From Candidatus Sulfotelmatobacter sp. (GTDB lineage: Bacteria > Eisenbacteria > RBG-16-71-46): DNA of 51,565 nt. Below the pieces are notes generated by a model. The model did no database searches and was not told the origin of the DNA. It worked only from the letters and a program-made list of their open reading frames with translations. The stretch is from the NCBI GenBank assembly GCA_035498555.1, contig DATKAB010000095.1, positions 1-51,565 on the forward strand, in the 5' to 3' direction. Positions 14,912-24,840 of this stretch are shown piece after piece. Positions within the stretch are counted from its first letter, which is position 1. Every line of letters starts with the position of its first letter. The translations under genes were made by a program, and so were the position numbers.

Positions 14912-16996
14912 CTAACCCGCCAGGGCGGTCTGCAGCGGCTCGGCGTAACGCTGGAGCAGGACCTCCCGAAGCTCGGCATGGGCAGGCGAGCCGAGGTGGG
15001 GATCGCGTTCCACCAGGGCTTGCGCCGATCGCTGCGCCTCCGCCAGCACCGCCTGATCGCGAGCCAGGTCGGCCAGCCGGAGGCGCGGCATTCCCGCCTG
15101 AAGCGTTCCCCACAGCTCGCCCGGGCCGCGCATGCGGAGATCGGCCTCGGCGAGGGCGAGCCCGTCCTGGGTCGAGGCCATGAGCTGGAGCCGCTCGCGC
15201 CCGCGCGCGCGGGTCGCGCTGCCCTGCATCAGCACGCACACCGAACGCTGCGCTCCGCGCCCCACGCGGCCGCGCAGCTGGTGGAGCTGGGTGAGCCCGA
15301 ACCGATCGGCGTTCTGGATCACCATCACCGTGGCGTTGGGCACATCCACGCCGACTTCGACCACCGTGGTGGCGACCAGCAGCTGCACCTCGCCGCCGAC
15401 GAAGCGCTGCATCACGTCGACCTTTTCCGCCGGCTTCAAGCGCCCGTGCAGCAGGCCGAGCGTGAAGCGGCGAAGCAGGGGATGCGCCCGCAGTCGCTCG
15501 AACTCGGCCTCGGCGGCCCGCGCCTCGCTCCGGCCCCCCGCCTCGATCACCGGGGCCACCCAGTAGGCCTGGCGGCCGGCGGACAGTTCGCGCGCCACGA
15601 ATTCCAGCACCTGGGGCAGCTTCTCCTCTCCCGCGATTCGTGTCACCAGCCGGCCGCGACCGGCGGGGCGCGCGTTCAACCGGCTCACATCGAGATCGCC
15701 ATAGAACGCCAGCATCAGCGTGCGGGGAATCGGCGTCGCGGTCAGCACCAGCACGTCGGGCAACGCCCCCTTCTGCGCCAGCTGGGCACGCTGCCGCACT
15801 CCGAATCGATGTTGTTCGTCCACGATCGCGAGCGCCAGATTCGGCAGCTCGAGCCTGTCCGCGATCAGCGCGTGAGTGCCGACCACGATCATGGGCTCGC
15901 CAGACGCAAGGCGGGCTGAGAGCGCCCGCCGCTCCGCCGCCGGAGTCGCGCCGGTCAGCGTCGCCACTTCGACGCCGGCCGGGGCGGCCACCGCGGTCAG
16001 GGTGGCGGCGTGCTGGCGCGCGAGGATCTCGGTGGGCGCCATGAACGCCGCCTGCCTCCCGCACTCGACCACGTGAAGGGCGGCCAGCGTCGCCACCACG
16101 GTCTTGCCGCTGCCCACGTCGCCGAGCAGCAGGCGCTGCATCGGATGCGGCGAGCGCAGATCGGCGACGATCTCGCTCAAGGCGCGGTCCTGATCGGCGG
16201 TGAGCCGGAAGGGGAGCGCCTCGCGCGCGCGCTTCGCGAGGGCTCCGCTCGCCAGGTGCGCGAGTCCCACGGATTCCACGTGCAGCACCTGTCGCCGGAT
16301 CGCGATCGTGGCCTGGAGCAGGAACAGTTCCTCGAACACCAGGCGCCGGCGCGCCGCTTCGAGCTGCTCGGCGTCGGCGGGAAAGTGGATGTGCTCGAGC
16401 GCCTCGGCCAGCGGCCCGAGGTGCTCCGCGCCGCGCACCTCCTCCGGCAGCGGATCCCTGACCTTCGCACCCGCCCGATCGAGCGCGGCGCGCACCGCCC
16501 GCCGCATGGCGCGCCCGCTCAGCCCCCGGGTCAGCGGGTGGACCGGCACCAGTCGGCCGGCGTGCAGCAGATCCGCGACGTCCCCTTCCGCCACCTCGAA
16601 CAGCGGATTGAGCATTCGCTTCTCGACCGGGTCGAGCTCGCCGCTCACCACCACGCGCGTGCCGGGTTTCAGCGTGCGGGCGAGAAACGGCTGCCCGAAG
16701 AAGTAGACGGGGAGCCGCCCGGTGGCGTCGGCCAGCGTGGCGGTGAAATCGGTGCGACCCGCCCGGGTCCGCACCGCTCCGGCGTTCCTCACCACCGCGT
16801 CCACGGTCAGGAGCTCGCCCGGCTTCACCTCGGCGATCGGCACGAAGTGCCGCGCGTCAAGGTGGGTGCGCGGGTAGTGCCGCATGAGATGCTCGAGCGT
16901 GATGATGCCGAGTCGTTCGAACAGGATGGCCCGCTGCGGCCCGACGCCGGGCAGGAACTGCACTCGGGTTTCGGGTTGAAGGGGAAGCGCGCTCAC
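14912..16996 (-). CDS. recG: ATP-dependent DNA helicase RecG
   Basis: This is a 694-residue protein, typical for RecG, which remodels stalled replication forks and Holliday junctions. The N-terminal wedge/OB region starts at about residue 10 (VQFLPGVGPQRA; HYPRTHLDARH). The helicase core has Walker A GDVGSGKTVVA, motif Ia MAPTEILARQHA, DEQH as IVDEQHRFGV, motif III LTATPIPRT, and C-terminal motifs VATTVVEVGVDVPNAT and QLRGRVGRG. All are intact. It is divergent from rpmB, with about 120 nt between the start codons. Confidence 0.97.
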   Translation of the reverse strand: MSALPLQPETRVQFLPGVGPQRAILFERLGIITLEHLMRHYPRTHLDARHFVPIAEVKPGELLTVDAVVRNAGAVRTRAGRTDFTATLADATGRLPVYFFGQPFLARTLKPGTRVVVSGELDPVEKRMLNPLFEVAEGDVADLLHAGRLVPVHPLTRGLSGRAMRRAVRAALDRAGAKVRDPLPEEVRGAEHLGPLAEALEHIHFPADAEQLEAARRRLVFEELFLLQATIAIRRQVLHVESVGLAHLASGALAKRAREALPFRLTADQDRALSEIVADLRSPHPMQRLLLGDVGSGKTVVATLAALHVVECGRQAAFMAPTEILARQHAATLTAVAAPAGVEVATLTGATPAAERRALSARLASGEPMIVVGTHALIADRLELPNLALAIVDEQHRFGVRQRAQLAQKGALPDVLVLTATPIPRTLMLAFYGDLDVSRLNARPAGRGRLVTRIAGEEKLPQVLEFVARELSAGRQAYWVAPVIEAGGRSEARAAEAEFERLRAHPLLRRFTLGLLHGRLKPAEKVDVMQRFVGGEVQLLVATTVVEVGVDVPNATVMVIQNADRFGLTQLHQLRGRVGRGAQRSVCVLMQGSATRARGRERLQLMASTQDGLALAEADLRMRGPGELWGTLQAGMPRLRLADLARDQAVLAEAQRSAQALVERDPHLGSPAHAELREVLLQRYAEPLQTALAG

Positions 16997-17026
16997 CGCG
17001 GCCGAGGATAGGGGATCGGGCGCGCC

Positions 17027-17055
17027 TTTACAGCCCGCGAACCGACTGCTAATGT
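17027..17055 (+). promoter_or_regulatory. Candidate sigma-70 promoter of rpmB
   Basis: TTTACA (17027-17032) as the -35, a 17-nt spacer and TAATGT (17050-17055) as the -10, with an extended -10 TGC just before it (17047-17049). The spacing to rpmB leaves a leader of about 55 nt that holds the hairpin at 17071-17089. Confidence 0.5.
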
Positions 17056-17070
17056 CCTCGGCCGCTTGCT

Positions 17071-17089
17071 CCCCCGGAGTTCTCGGGGG
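17071..17089 (+). promoter_or_regulatory. GC hairpin in the rpmB leader
   Basis: CCCCCG (17071-17076) and CGGGGG (17084-17089) form a 6-bp GC-only stem with a 7-nt loop, about 17 nt before the AGGAGG Shine-Dalgarno of rpmB. It could serve as a leader stability element or a site of translational control; ribosomal protein leaders often carry one. The sequence shows only the stem. Confidence 0.4.
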
Positions 17090-17118
17090 GGCGCGATTCC
17101 GTGACCAGGAGGTTCGGG

Positions 17119-17337
17119 TTGGCTCAGCGATGTGACATTTGCGGCAAGGGCAAGATGACCGGGCATGCGGTGAGCCATGCTCACAACGTCAGCTCACGCG
17201 TCTGGAACCCCAATCTGCAGCGGGTTCGCGCGATGGTCGAGGGGCGGGTGCGCACCATCTCCGCCTGCACGCGTTGCCTGCGCAGCGGGCGCGTGACCAA
17301 GGCCGCCCGCGGGCGCAAGACGATCGGCCTCCTCTAG
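17119..17337 (+). CDS. rpmB: 50S ribosomal protein L28
   Basis: This is a 72-residue protein beginning MAQRCDICGKGKMTGHAVSH. The start is a TTG with AGGAGG 6 nt upstream; the GTG 6 codons earlier lies on the Shine-Dalgarno side and adds residues foreign to L28. Two CxxC pairs (C5-C8 and C50-C53) make this the zinc-binding (C+) paralogue type. Conserved L28 features include WNPNLQRVRAMV and RTISACTRCLRSG. It is a single-gene unit with its own promoter. It is convergent with the TPR gene at only 14 nt, where a weak CTAGG/CCTAG stem (17334-17355) could stop both transcripts. Confidence 0.95.
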   Translation: MAQRCDICGKGKMTGHAVSHAHNVSSRVWNPNLQRVRAMVEGRVRTISACTRCLRSGRVTKAARGRKTIGLL

Positions 17338-17351
17338 GTCCGCTCGAAGGC

Positions 17352-18986
17352 CTAGGCGCTCTTCCTCCGAAAGTCCTCCCGCCACTCCAGCTGATCGCGG
17401 GGCGCCGCCCGTCCGGGCGCCAGTGCCAGCGCGAGCGCGAACGCCTCGTCGGCTTCCGCGTTCCGTCCCAGCGCGCGCAGGGTCCAGCCGAGATCGGCGT
17501 GCGCCGCCGGATCCTTCGGCGCCAGCCGGATCGCCTCGCGCAGTGGAGCCTCGGCACCGCTGGCGTCGCCGCGCAGCAGCCGGACTCTTCCCAGCAGCCC
17601 GTGCGCGTCGGGCCAGGCCGGGCGGCGCGTGATGAGCGCGGCCAGCCGGGTTTCGGCGGACGCCACCGAGCCCAGCGCCAGCTCGACCAGCGCCAGCTCG
17701 AGGGTAGCGACGTCGAACTGCGGCGCGATCTCGAGGGCGCGACGGTAGGCATCCCTCGCATCCTCCAGGGCTCCCCGCGCGCGATGCGCGCGCGCCAGGG
17801 CCACGTGCAGATCGGGATAGTCGGGCTGCACCGCGATCGCGCGCTGGAGCTCGGCCTCGGGGCCCCCGCCGGCGCCCAGCGACAGCAGCTGGGCGGCCGA
17901 GCGCAGCGCTTCGCCCGGAAGCTCGCGGTCGCGTGCGAAGCCGCGCCGCAGGGCGCGTAACGCCTCCTCGCGGCGACCGGTGGAGTGCAGCACCAGCGCC
18001 AGCAGCCGCTGGGCGCGCGCGAACTGACGATTGAGCTCGACGGCGCGCTCCAGCGACCCCACCGCGCCGGCCGCGTCGCCGGCCCGCGCACGGGCGAGCC
18101 CCAGCCAGAAATGAAGGTCGGGATAGTCGGGATAGTCGGCCACCGCTCGCTCGGCGTGCGGCAGCGCTCGCGCCGGAGATCCCGCCTCGAGCGCCGCGCG
18201 TACCGCCAGCCGGCGCGCCTCGAGGTAGCGCGGGTTCACGGTCAGGGCCCGATCGAGCTCGGCGAGCGCCGACTCCGCTTCACCGGCTTCCATCAGCAGG
18301 CTGGCGAGCCGCGCGCGCAGATCCGGCCATCCGGGTCGCTCCTCGACCGCACGCCGCATCGCCTCGAGCGCCGCCTCGAGGTCGCCGGCGTGGTAGCGCT
18401 CGATCGCTTCGGCGTCGGCCGAGCGGCTCCTCGGCTCGCCCGGGCGCGGCAGGGTCCGCCAGTGGCCGGCGTCCCAGTCGGACGACTCGAGCCCGCGCAG
18501 TCGCGCCGGAAGCGGAAAGCCCTCGGCGAGCGCGGCATCGAGCGACAGCCCGACGCCGACCGGATCGTTCTGCCGGTCGAAGCACACCGCGAGCAGCATC
18601 AGCGCCTCCGGATAACGCGGGCGGTCGGCGAGCGCGTGCTTCAGGTCGGCGACCGCCTCGGCCCAGCGTCCGGCGCGCTCGCGAATCCGCGCTCGGTAAT
18701 AGCGCAGCTCCGGAAACGCCGGCTGGTGCTCGAGCGCGTGGTCGAACTCCGATTCCGCCCTGGCGTCCTCACCGGCGTGGAAGAACGCCAGCCCCAGATG
18801 CGCGCGGGCCTCGGCCGCGTAGCAGCGGGCCAGCAACGCGTCCGGGTGGCGCGAATCGCGCAGCTCCGCCAGCGTGGCCTCGAAGCTCCCGGCGGCCGCT
18901 TCGAACTCGCCACGATTGAACTGCTCCATGCCGTCGGCGTAGCGGTGGTGATGGCCCCAATCGCGCAGCGACGAGAACAGGTTCAC
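17352..18986 (-). CDS. TPR-repeat protein
   Basis: This is a 544-residue protein from a GTG start with CGAGGA upstream; the longer frame would run into ftsZ. It begins VNLFSSLRDWGHHHRYADGM and then consists almost entirely of about a dozen tetratricopeptide repeats. Two near-identical cores are seen: YPDYPDLHFWLGLARARAGD and QPDYPDLHVALARAHRARGA. There is no signal peptide or membrane helix, so it is a cytoplasmic scaffold. It lies 47 nt after ftsZ on the same strand and could be the last gene of the dcw transcript. Its partner is unknown. Confidence 0.85.
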   Translation of the reverse strand: MNLFSSLRDWGHHHRYADGMEQFNRGEFEAAAGSFEATLAELRDSRHPDALLARCYAAEARAHLGLAFFHAGEDARAESEFDHALEHQPAFPELRYYRARIRERAGRWAEAVADLKHALADRPRYPEALMLLAVCFDRQNDPVGVGLSLDAALAEGFPLPARLRGLESSDWDAGHWRTLPRPGEPRSRSADAEAIERYHAGDLEAALEAMRRAVEERPGWPDLRARLASLLMEAGEAESALAELDRALTVNPRYLEARRLAVRAALEAGSPARALPHAERAVADYPDYPDLHFWLGLARARAGDAAGAVGSLERAVELNRQFARAQRLLALVLHSTGRREEALRALRRGFARDRELPGEALRSAAQLLSLGAGGGPEAELQRAIAVQPDYPDLHVALARAHRARGALEDARDAYRRALEIAPQFDVATLELALVELALGSVASAETRLAALITRRPAWPDAHGLLGRVRLLRGDASGAEAPLREAIRLAPKDPAAHADLGWTLRALGRNAEADEAFALALALAPGRAAPRDQLEWREDFRRKSA

Positions 18987-19033
18987 GTCCGGATCCTCGA
19001 ATGGGGCGGGAAGGTTCTCCCGCCCCTGGCGAT

Positions 19034-20167
19034 TCAGTCCATCTGGCGCCGCAGGAACGCCGGCACCTCGAGCGAATCGCTCCGCGACGGCGTCTTGCCC
19101 CAGCGGCTCGGACGCGGCTCCTCGCGCTGCCACTGCGGGTGACGCAGGTCGCTCTCCTCGCCGGGCGCTGCCGCCGCGCGTCCCTTGTCCACCAGTCGCA
19201 GCCGCGGCTCGACCTGGCCGAACCCGGTGGCCACCACGGTGAGCTGCATCTCGCCGTCCATGTTGGGGTCGATGACGGCGCCGAAGATGACGTTGGCATC
19301 CTCGCCGGCCGCCCCCACCACCACACCCGCGGCCTCGTTCACTTCATGAAGCGTCAGATCGCGGCCGCCGGTGATGTTCACCAGCACGCCCTCGGCGCCC
19401 GAGATCGAGACGTCTTCGAGCAGCGGGCTCGACACCGCCGCCTGTGCGGCTTCCACCGCGCGGTTCTGACCGGTCGCGCGCCCGGTGCCCATCAGCGCGT
19501 TGCCGCGGTTCGACATCACCGCCTTGACGTCGGCGAAGTCGAGATTGACGAGGCCCGGCACCGTCACCAGGTCCGAGATGCCCTTGGTGGCCTTGAGCAG
19601 GATCTCGTCGGCGACCGCGAACGAATCGGTGAGCGAGCAGCTCTTGTCCACCACCGCCAGCAGCCGCTCGTTGGGAATCACGATCAGCGTGTCCACCTCG
19701 GCGCGCAGCTCGGCCAGGCCCTCCTCGGCCTGACGCATGCGGCGCCGTCCCTCGAAGATGAAGGGCTTGGTGACCACCGCCACGGTGAGCGCGCCGGTCT
19801 GCTTGGCGATCCGCGCCACCACCGGCGCCGATCCGGTTCCGGTGCCGCCGCCCATGCCGGCGGTGATGAACACCATGTCGCTGTCGGTGAGCGCATCGGC
19901 GATCGCCTGCTCGTCCTCCTCCGCCGCGCGTCTCCCTACCGAAGGGTCGCCCCCGGCGCCGAGCCCTCTCGTGGCGGTGGCGCCGATCTGGATGCGGTGC
20001 GGCGCCAGCGACTGATTGAGGGCCTGAACATCGGTGTTGCCGACGATGAACTCCACGCCGCGCAGGCCGGCGCCGATCATGCGGTTCACGGCGTTGCCGC
20101 CCGCGCCTCCGCAGCCGATGACCTTGAGCTTCGCGGTGGTGGTGCTGTCGAATTCCAGTTCGAACAT
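19034..20167 (-). CDS. ftsZ: Cell division protein FtsZ
   Basis: This is a 377-residue tubulin-like GTPase that polymerises into the Z ring. The start [10 protein letters not shown] is preceded by GGGAG 7 nt away; the frame extends 53 codons upstream without conservation. GTP-binding features are [22 protein letters not shown] and the signature GGGTGTG (106-112). The T7 catalytic loop is [14 protein letters not shown] linker of about 50 residues rich in Arg/Glu/Pro ends in the conserved C-terminal peptide [12 protein letters not shown], which binds FtsA. It follows ftsA by 70 nt. Confidence 0.98.
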   Translation of the reverse strand: MFELEFDSTTTAKLKVIGCGGAGGNAVNRMIGAGLRGVEFIVGNTDVQALNQSLAPHRIQIGATATRGLGAGGDPSVGRRAAEEDEQAIADALTDSDMVFITAGMGGGTGTGSAPVVARIAKQTGALTVAVVTKPFIFEGRRRMRQAEEGLAELRAEVDTLIVIPNERLLAVVDKSCSLTDSFAVADEILLKATKGISDLVTVPGLVNLDFADVKAVMSNRGNALMGTGRATGQNRAVEAAQAAVSSPLLEDVSISGAEGVLVNITGGRDLTLHEVNEAAGVVVGAAGEDANVIFGAVIDPNMDGEMQLTVVATGFGQVEPRLRLVDKGRAAAAPGEESDLRHPQWQREEPRPSRWGKTPSRSDSLEVPAFLRRQMD

Positions 20168-20237
20168 GGCACGACTCCCTGTGCCCGCCCCCGGTCCTTC
20201 GGACGATCCGAAGTCCGCTGAGGCGCGTTGGGGTGGA

Positions 20238-21470
20238 TCAGAACAGATCGGCGAACCAGCGGCGCAAATCGAATCTCCCTTTCCGTTCGGCCGGACCGCG
20301 ACGCTCGCGGCCCTCGGCGCTCTCACCGCGTGCGGCGTGGAGCACCAGGCCCACGCCGGTGGAGTAACGGGGATCCTCCACGTTGGCGGACAAACCGCCG
20401 AGACCGCGCGGCGCGCCGAGGCGCACCGGCATCTCGAACACCTGCTCCGCCAGCTCCACCACGCCCGGCATCAGCGAGGTGCCGCCGGTGAGCACCACTC
20501 CCCCGCCGAGCAGCTCGGCGAAGTGGTTCTTCTTCACCTCCTTGTTGGCGAGCGCGAAGATCTCCTCCATGCGGGGTTCGACCATCGACGCCAGCACGTG
20601 GCGAGAGATCTCCCGATCGGAGCGCCCGCCCACGCCCGGCACCATCACCATCTCGTCGGCGGCCACCAGCGCCGCGAGGGCCGAGCCGTGCTGGATCTTG
20701 ATCTGCTCGGCCTTGTCGATGGGCGTGCGCAGCCCGATGGCGATGTCGTTGGTCACATTGGCGCCGCCGAACGGAATGATGGCGGTGTGCCGGATCGAGC
20801 CCTCGAAGAACACCGCGACGTCGGTGGTACCGCCGCCAATGTCGAGCAGCACCACCCCGAGGTCGCGCTCGTCGGGCCCGAGCACCGCGTGGCTGGAGGC
20901 CAGCGGCTCCAGCACCAGGTCGCCGACCTTCAAGCCGGCGCGCTGGATCGAGCGACAGATGTTCTTGGCCGAGGTCACCGCGCCGGTGATGATGTGGACC
21001 TCGGCCTCGAGCCTCACCCCGCTCATGCCGACCGGATCCTTGATCCCGTCCTGATCGTCGACGATGAACTCTTGCGGGATCACGTGAATGATCTCGCGAT
21101 CCATCGGGATGGCGATCGCCTTGGCCGCCTCCACGACTCGATCCACGTCGGGTGGCCCGATCTCGTTGTCCTTGCGGGACACCGCGATCACGCCGCGGCT
21201 GTTGATGCTGCGGATGTGGTCGCCGGCGATGCCGGCCGTCACCGCCTTGACCTGAACGCCCGCCATGCGCTCGGCCTCGTCGACCGCGCGCTGAATGCTG
21301 GCGACGGTTTTCTCGAGATCCACCACCACGCCGCGCCGCAGGCCTTCACTCGGGGCGTTGCCGACCCCCACTACGCGCAGCTCCGGACTGCCGTTCTGAT
21401 CCGCGATGATGCAGGAGATCTTCGTGGTGCCGATGTCGAGCCCCACGAACGTCCGCGTCGCCTGTGCCAT
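20238..21470 (-). CDS. ftsA: Cell division protein FtsA
   Basis: This is a 410-residue actin-like ATPase that ties FtsZ to the membrane. The nucleotide motifs are [14 protein letters not shown], the second phosphate loop [16 protein letters not shown], and the adenosine motif [18 protein letters not shown]. The C-terminal amphipathic helix ([12 protein letters not shown]) is the membrane-targeting sequence. The Shine-Dalgarno AGGGAGGTGAT, 6 nt before the ATG, is nearly ideal and the strongest in the cluster, which fits the need for independent high translation at this point. It lies 30 nt after ftsQ. Confidence 0.97.
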   Translation of the reverse strand: MAQATRTFVGLDIGTTKISCIIADQNGSPELRVVGVGNAPSEGLRRGVVVDLEKTVASIQRAVDEAERMAGVQVKAVTAGIAGDHIRSINSRGVIAVSRKDNEIGPPDVDRVVEAAKAIAIPMDREIIHVIPQEFIVDDQDGIKDPVGMSGVRLEAEVHIITGAVTSAKNICRSIQRAGLKVGDLVLEPLASSHAVLGPDERDLGVVLLDIGGGTTDVAVFFEGSIRHTAIIPFGGANVTNDIAIGLRTPIDKAEQIKIQHGSALAALVAADEMVMVPGVGGRSDREISRHVLASMVEPRMEEIFALANKEVKKNHFAELLGGGVVLTGGTSLMPGVVELAEQVFEMPVRLGAPRGLGGLSANVEDPRYSTGVGLVLHAARGESAEGRERRGPAERKGRFDLRRWFADLF

Positions 21471-21500
21471 GCCGCCATCACCTCCCTGTGACGAAGACTG

Positions 21501-22304
21501 TCAGCTGGTTCGCGCCGGCGGCCCATGGGCGGCCGGGCGCACGATCACCTGATTGTCGAAACGAAGATCCACTTCCTGCGCGAGCACGCGACGCTGCTGG
21601 AGATCGGCCAGCACCACGCGCAGAGCCGACAGCGAGCGCGTGTCGGGCGGCCACGCGGGGGACAGCACGCGCGTCCCCGATAGCAGCGTGAGCGCGGTGG
21701 ATCGGGGATCGGAGACATCGAGCTCGGATACCTGGCCGCCGAGCTGCAGCTCGCGCGCGCCGAGCGCCCGCACCCAGGCCAGCCCTCGCTCGATCGCCGG
21801 CGAATGGATCTGGGTGCCCGGCGACAGCCGCTGGAGCGAGGGCCCCACCAGCATCGGCACGTCGGCGACCACGCCGTCGGCGAGCGGCGGCAGCAGCACG
21901 CCCGCGGTGTCCAGCTCCCAGGGTTCGCCGTGCTGCACCAGCAGCACCGGAGTCCGCTCCTCGATGCTCAGCGTCACGCCGTGCGGGAACCGGCGCGTGA
22001 CGCGCGCGGCCGAGATACGCGGCTGGAGCAGGAGCCGCTGGCGGACCAGCGCCGGATCCACCGACCACAGGTCCTGGCCGCGAGCCAGGCCCGAGCCGCT
22101 CACCACCTCGGCGGCCGACAGATAGCGCAGGCCTTCGACGCGGATATCGCGCGCGTCGAACAGCCGCTGCTGCAGCGACGGCGGCAGGTGCGCGATCGCG
22201 GTCACGACCGCGATTGCCGCGAGCCCCAGCCCCAAGCGACGCAGGCGCCCCCGCCGGCGTCGCGGCGCATCCGTGCGCAGCGCCCTTCCCTGGTACAGGC
22301 TCAT
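21501..22304 (-). CDS. ftsQ: Cell division protein FtsQ
   Basis: This is a 267-residue bitopic protein: a basic cytoplasmic lead (RRRRGRLRRLG), one TM helix (about 25-41) and a periplasmic POTRA domain starting IRVEGLRYLSAAEVVSGSG. It continues with VTRRFPHGVTLSIEER, typical of FtsQ/DivIB. The divisome role is to link FtsL/FtsB and FtsW/FtsI to the early ring. The start overlaps the murC stop by 4 nt (ATGA). murB and ddl, which often separate murC and ftsQ, are missing here. Confidence 0.9.
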   Translation of the reverse strand: MSLYQGRALRTDAPRRRRGRLRRLGLGLAAIAVVTAIAHLPPSLQQRLFDARDIRVEGLRYLSAAEVVSGSGLARGQDLWSVDPALVRQRLLLQPRISAARVTRRFPHGVTLSIEERTPVLLVQHGEPWELDTAGVLLPPLADGVVADVPMLVGPSLQRLSPGTQIHSPAIERGLAWVRALGARELQLGGQVSELDVSDPRSTALTLLSGTRVLSPAWPPDTRSLSALRVVLADLQQRRVLAQEVDLRFDNQVIVRPAAHGPPARTS

Positions 22305-23698
22305 CCTCGCGCACCCTCCGGTGCGCTCACCTCACGCCTCAGACGGCTCAGGATCTCGTCGCCGGTCTTCCAGACGTCGCCGGCGCCGAGGGTGATCACG
22401 GTATCCCCGCCGCGGGCCTCGGCGGCAATGGCCGCCGCCGCGGTGGAGGGATCGGAAGCATACTCCACCTCGTGGTATCCATGCTCGTGCGCGCTCTCGA
22501 CCAGGGATCGGCCGGTGGCCCCGGGGATCGGCGCCTCGCCGGCCGGATAGACGTCCAGCACCCAGACCCGGTCGGCGTCGCGGAAACACGTGCCGAATTC
22601 CTCGCGCAGCGCGGCGGTCCGCGAGTAACGATGCGGCTGGAAGAGGACCAGCACCCGACCGCCCAGCCCGCGGGCCGCGGCCAGGGTGGCCGCGATCTCG
22701 GTGGGATGGTGGCCGTAGTCGTCCACCACCCGAATGCCGCCGGCCTCGCCGCGCGTTTCGAAACGCCGTGACACTCCACGAAATCCGGCCAGCGCTTCCT
22801 GAATCTGCTCGAAGGCAACCTCGATCTCGAGCCCCACCGCCACGGCGGCCAGCGCGTTCAGAACATTGTGCTTCCCGGGAAGCTGGAGCTCGATCGGGCC
22901 GAGTTCGCGGCCTCCCGCCTGCGCCACGAAGCGCGAGCCGTGCGGGATCAGCTCGACGCGCACCGCGCGCACCTCGGCCTCGGCGCCCGTCCCGTACAGC
23001 ACCACGCGCTTGGTGACGCGCGGCAGGATCTCGCGGACCTGCTCGTCGTCCCCGCACAGCACGCTCACGCCGTAGAACGGAACGCGGTTGGCAAAGTACA
23101 CGAACGCCTGGCGCACTGCGTCGAGATCGGGATAGTGATCGAGGTGCTCCCGGTCGATGTTGGTGACGACACAGACCGCCGGGTTCAGCCGCAGGAACGA
23201 TCCATCACTCTCGTCGGCCTCGGCCACCAGAAACGAGCCGTGACCCAGACGCGCGTTGGTGCCGAGCGCGTGCAGCCGACCTCCGACCACGATGGTCGGG
23301 TCGAGGCCGCCTCGTGCCAGCACCGCGGCGATCATCGAGGTGGTGGTGGTCTTGCCGTGAGAGCCTCCCACCGCCACGCCGTACTTCATGCGCATCAGCT
23401 CGGCCAGCATCTCGGCGCGACCGATCACCGGAATGCCGGCCTCGCGCGCCGCCATGAGCTCGGGATTGTCGGGCTTGACCGCGCTCGAATAGACCACCAC
23501 CTGAGCCCCGGAAACGTTGGAGGGATGGTGTCCGGGAAACACCCGCCCGCCGAGGCGCAACAAACGATCGGTGACGTCGCTGACCTTGAGGTCGCTGCCG
23601 GTCACCTGATAGCCCATGGTGAGCAGCACCTCGGCGATGCCCGACATGCCGGCGCCGCCGATGCCGATGAAATGAATGCGGTGAGTGCGCCCGTACAT
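22301..23698 (-). CDS. murC: UDP-N-acetylmuramate--L-alanine ligase MurC
   Basis: This is a 465-residue Mur ligase that adds L-Ala to UDP-MurNAc with ATP hydrolysis. The Rossmann start IHFIGIGGAGMSGIAEVL is typical of MurC, and the ATP loop is VGGSHGKTTTTSM. Later motifs are FLVAEADESDGSF and the C-domain DYGHHPTEIAATL, with HRYSRT. The start shares one base with the murG stop. The ftsQ start overlaps the 3' end. Confidence 0.98.
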   Translation of the reverse strand: MYGRTHRIHFIGIGGAGMSGIAEVLLTMGYQVTGSDLKVSDVTDRLLRLGGRVFPGHHPSNVSGAQVVVYSSAVKPDNPELMAAREAGIPVIGRAEMLAELMRMKYGVAVGGSHGKTTTTSMIAAVLARGGLDPTIVVGGRLHALGTNARLGHGSFLVAEADESDGSFLRLNPAVCVVTNIDREHLDHYPDLDAVRQAFVYFANRVPFYGVSVLCGDDEQVREILPRVTKRVVLYGTGAEAEVRAVRVELIPHGSRFVAQAGGRELGPIELQLPGKHNVLNALAAVAVGLEIEVAFEQIQEALAGFRGVSRRFETRGEAGGIRVVDDYGHHPTEIAATLAAARGLGGRVLVLFQPHRYSRTAALREEFGTCFRDADRVWVLDVYPAGEAPIPGATGRSLVESAHEHGYHEVEYASDPSTAAAAIAAEARGGDTVITLGAGDVWKTGDEILSRLRREVSAPEGARG

Positions 23699-24840
23699 CA
23701 GCGCCCTCCGCCTTCGCCGAGCGGGGCCGGTTGCTGCGCCTTGCGCCGCCCCTCGCCCCAGCGCTGCAGGCTGCGCGCGATCCGCTCGGCGGCGTCGGGC
23801 CGCGCGAAGGTGCGCGCGTTGGCCGACAGGCGCGACAGCGCCTGGCGATCGGCGAGCAGGTGCGCGATCTCTTTCGCCAGGCGCTCTCCGGTCAGCTCGC
23901 GGTCGAGGATCATGGCGGCGGCGCCGCGATCCACCAGGTTGGCCGCGTTGATGACCTGATGATTGTGCGCGGCGTGCGGGTAAGGGACGAGAATCGCCGG
24001 CGTGCCGCAGACCGCGATCTCGGCGAGCGTCATGGCACCCGAGCGGCAGACCACCAGATCGGCGGCCGCATAAGCCATGTGGATGCGTTGCAGGAACGGC
24101 AGCACCTTCGCCGGCAACTGCTCATCGCGCACCACGCCGGTCGCCCAATCGAAATCGTCGCGCCCGGTCTGCAGGATGAACTGGACGTCGACGCGGCCCT
24201 TCAGGCGCCGCATGGCGTCGAGCGCGGCCTCGTTGATGCGATGAGCGCCACGGCTGCCCCCGAACACGAACACGGTGGGCTTGCCCGCGGTGAGCCCGAA
24301 TTCGGCGATGGCGGTGGCGCGATCGCCGCTCAGGATGTGGCCGCGCACCGGATTTCCCGAGACCTTGAGGTTGTCCTTGCGTGCGAAATAGGAGCGCGCC
24401 TCGACGAACGAGAGATGCACTTCGTCGGCGAGCCGCGCCAGCCAGCGATTGGCGAGACCCGGCACGCTGTTCTGCTCCTGCAGGAGCAGCGGCTTTCGCA
24501 GCAACCAGGCGGCCAGCGACACCGGCCCGCTCACGTAGCCGCCGGTGCCGAGCACCACGTTCGGTCGCTCCGCCAACATCACCACGAGCGCCTGTGGAAC
24601 CGCGACCAGGTTGGCGAGCAGCGCGAACGGCCAGCGCCACCACGCACCGCGCGGGAAGCCACGGGTCAGGATGTAGCGGATCCGGAAGCCGGCCTGCGGC
24701 ACCACCGAGGCTTCCAGCCCGCGGCGGCTGCCCACGAACACGATTTCGTCGGTCGGACGCAGGCGCTTCAACTCCTCGGCCACCGCGATGCCCGGATAGA
24801 CGTGGCCGCCGGTGCCGCCGCCCGAGATCATGGCCTTCAT
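23698..24840 (-). CDS. murG: Lipid II synthase MurG (UDP-GlcNAc transferase)
   Basis: This is a 380-residue GT28 enzyme that adds GlcNAc to lipid I on the inner face of the cytoplasmic membrane. The N-domain G loop is SGGGTGGHVYPGIAVAEEL. The central VLGTGGYVSGPVSLAAWLL and LQEQNSVPGLANRWL segments are conserved, and the C-domain donor site includes VFGGSRGAHRINEAAL and CRSGAMTLAEIAVCGTPAIL. The start ATG overlaps the ftsW stop by 4 nt. The longer frame upstream is inside ftsW and is not conserved. Confidence 0.98.
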   Translation of the reverse strand: MKAMISGGGTGGHVYPGIAVAEELKRLRPTDEIVFVGSRRGLEASVVPQAGFRIRYILTRGFPRGAWWRWPFALLANLVAVPQALVVMLAERPNVVLGTGGYVSGPVSLAAWLLRKPLLLQEQNSVPGLANRWLARLADEVHLSFVEARSYFARKDNLKVSGNPVRGHILSGDRATAIAEFGLTAGKPTVFVFGGSRGAHRINEAALDAMRRLKGRVDVQFILQTGRDDFDWATGVVRDEQLPAKVLPFLQRIHMAYAAADLVVCRSGAMTLAEIAVCGTPAILVPYPHAAHNHQVINAANLVDRGAAAMILDRELTGERLAKEIAHLLADRQALSRLSANARTFARPDAAERIARSLQRWGEGRRKAQQPAPLGEGGGR

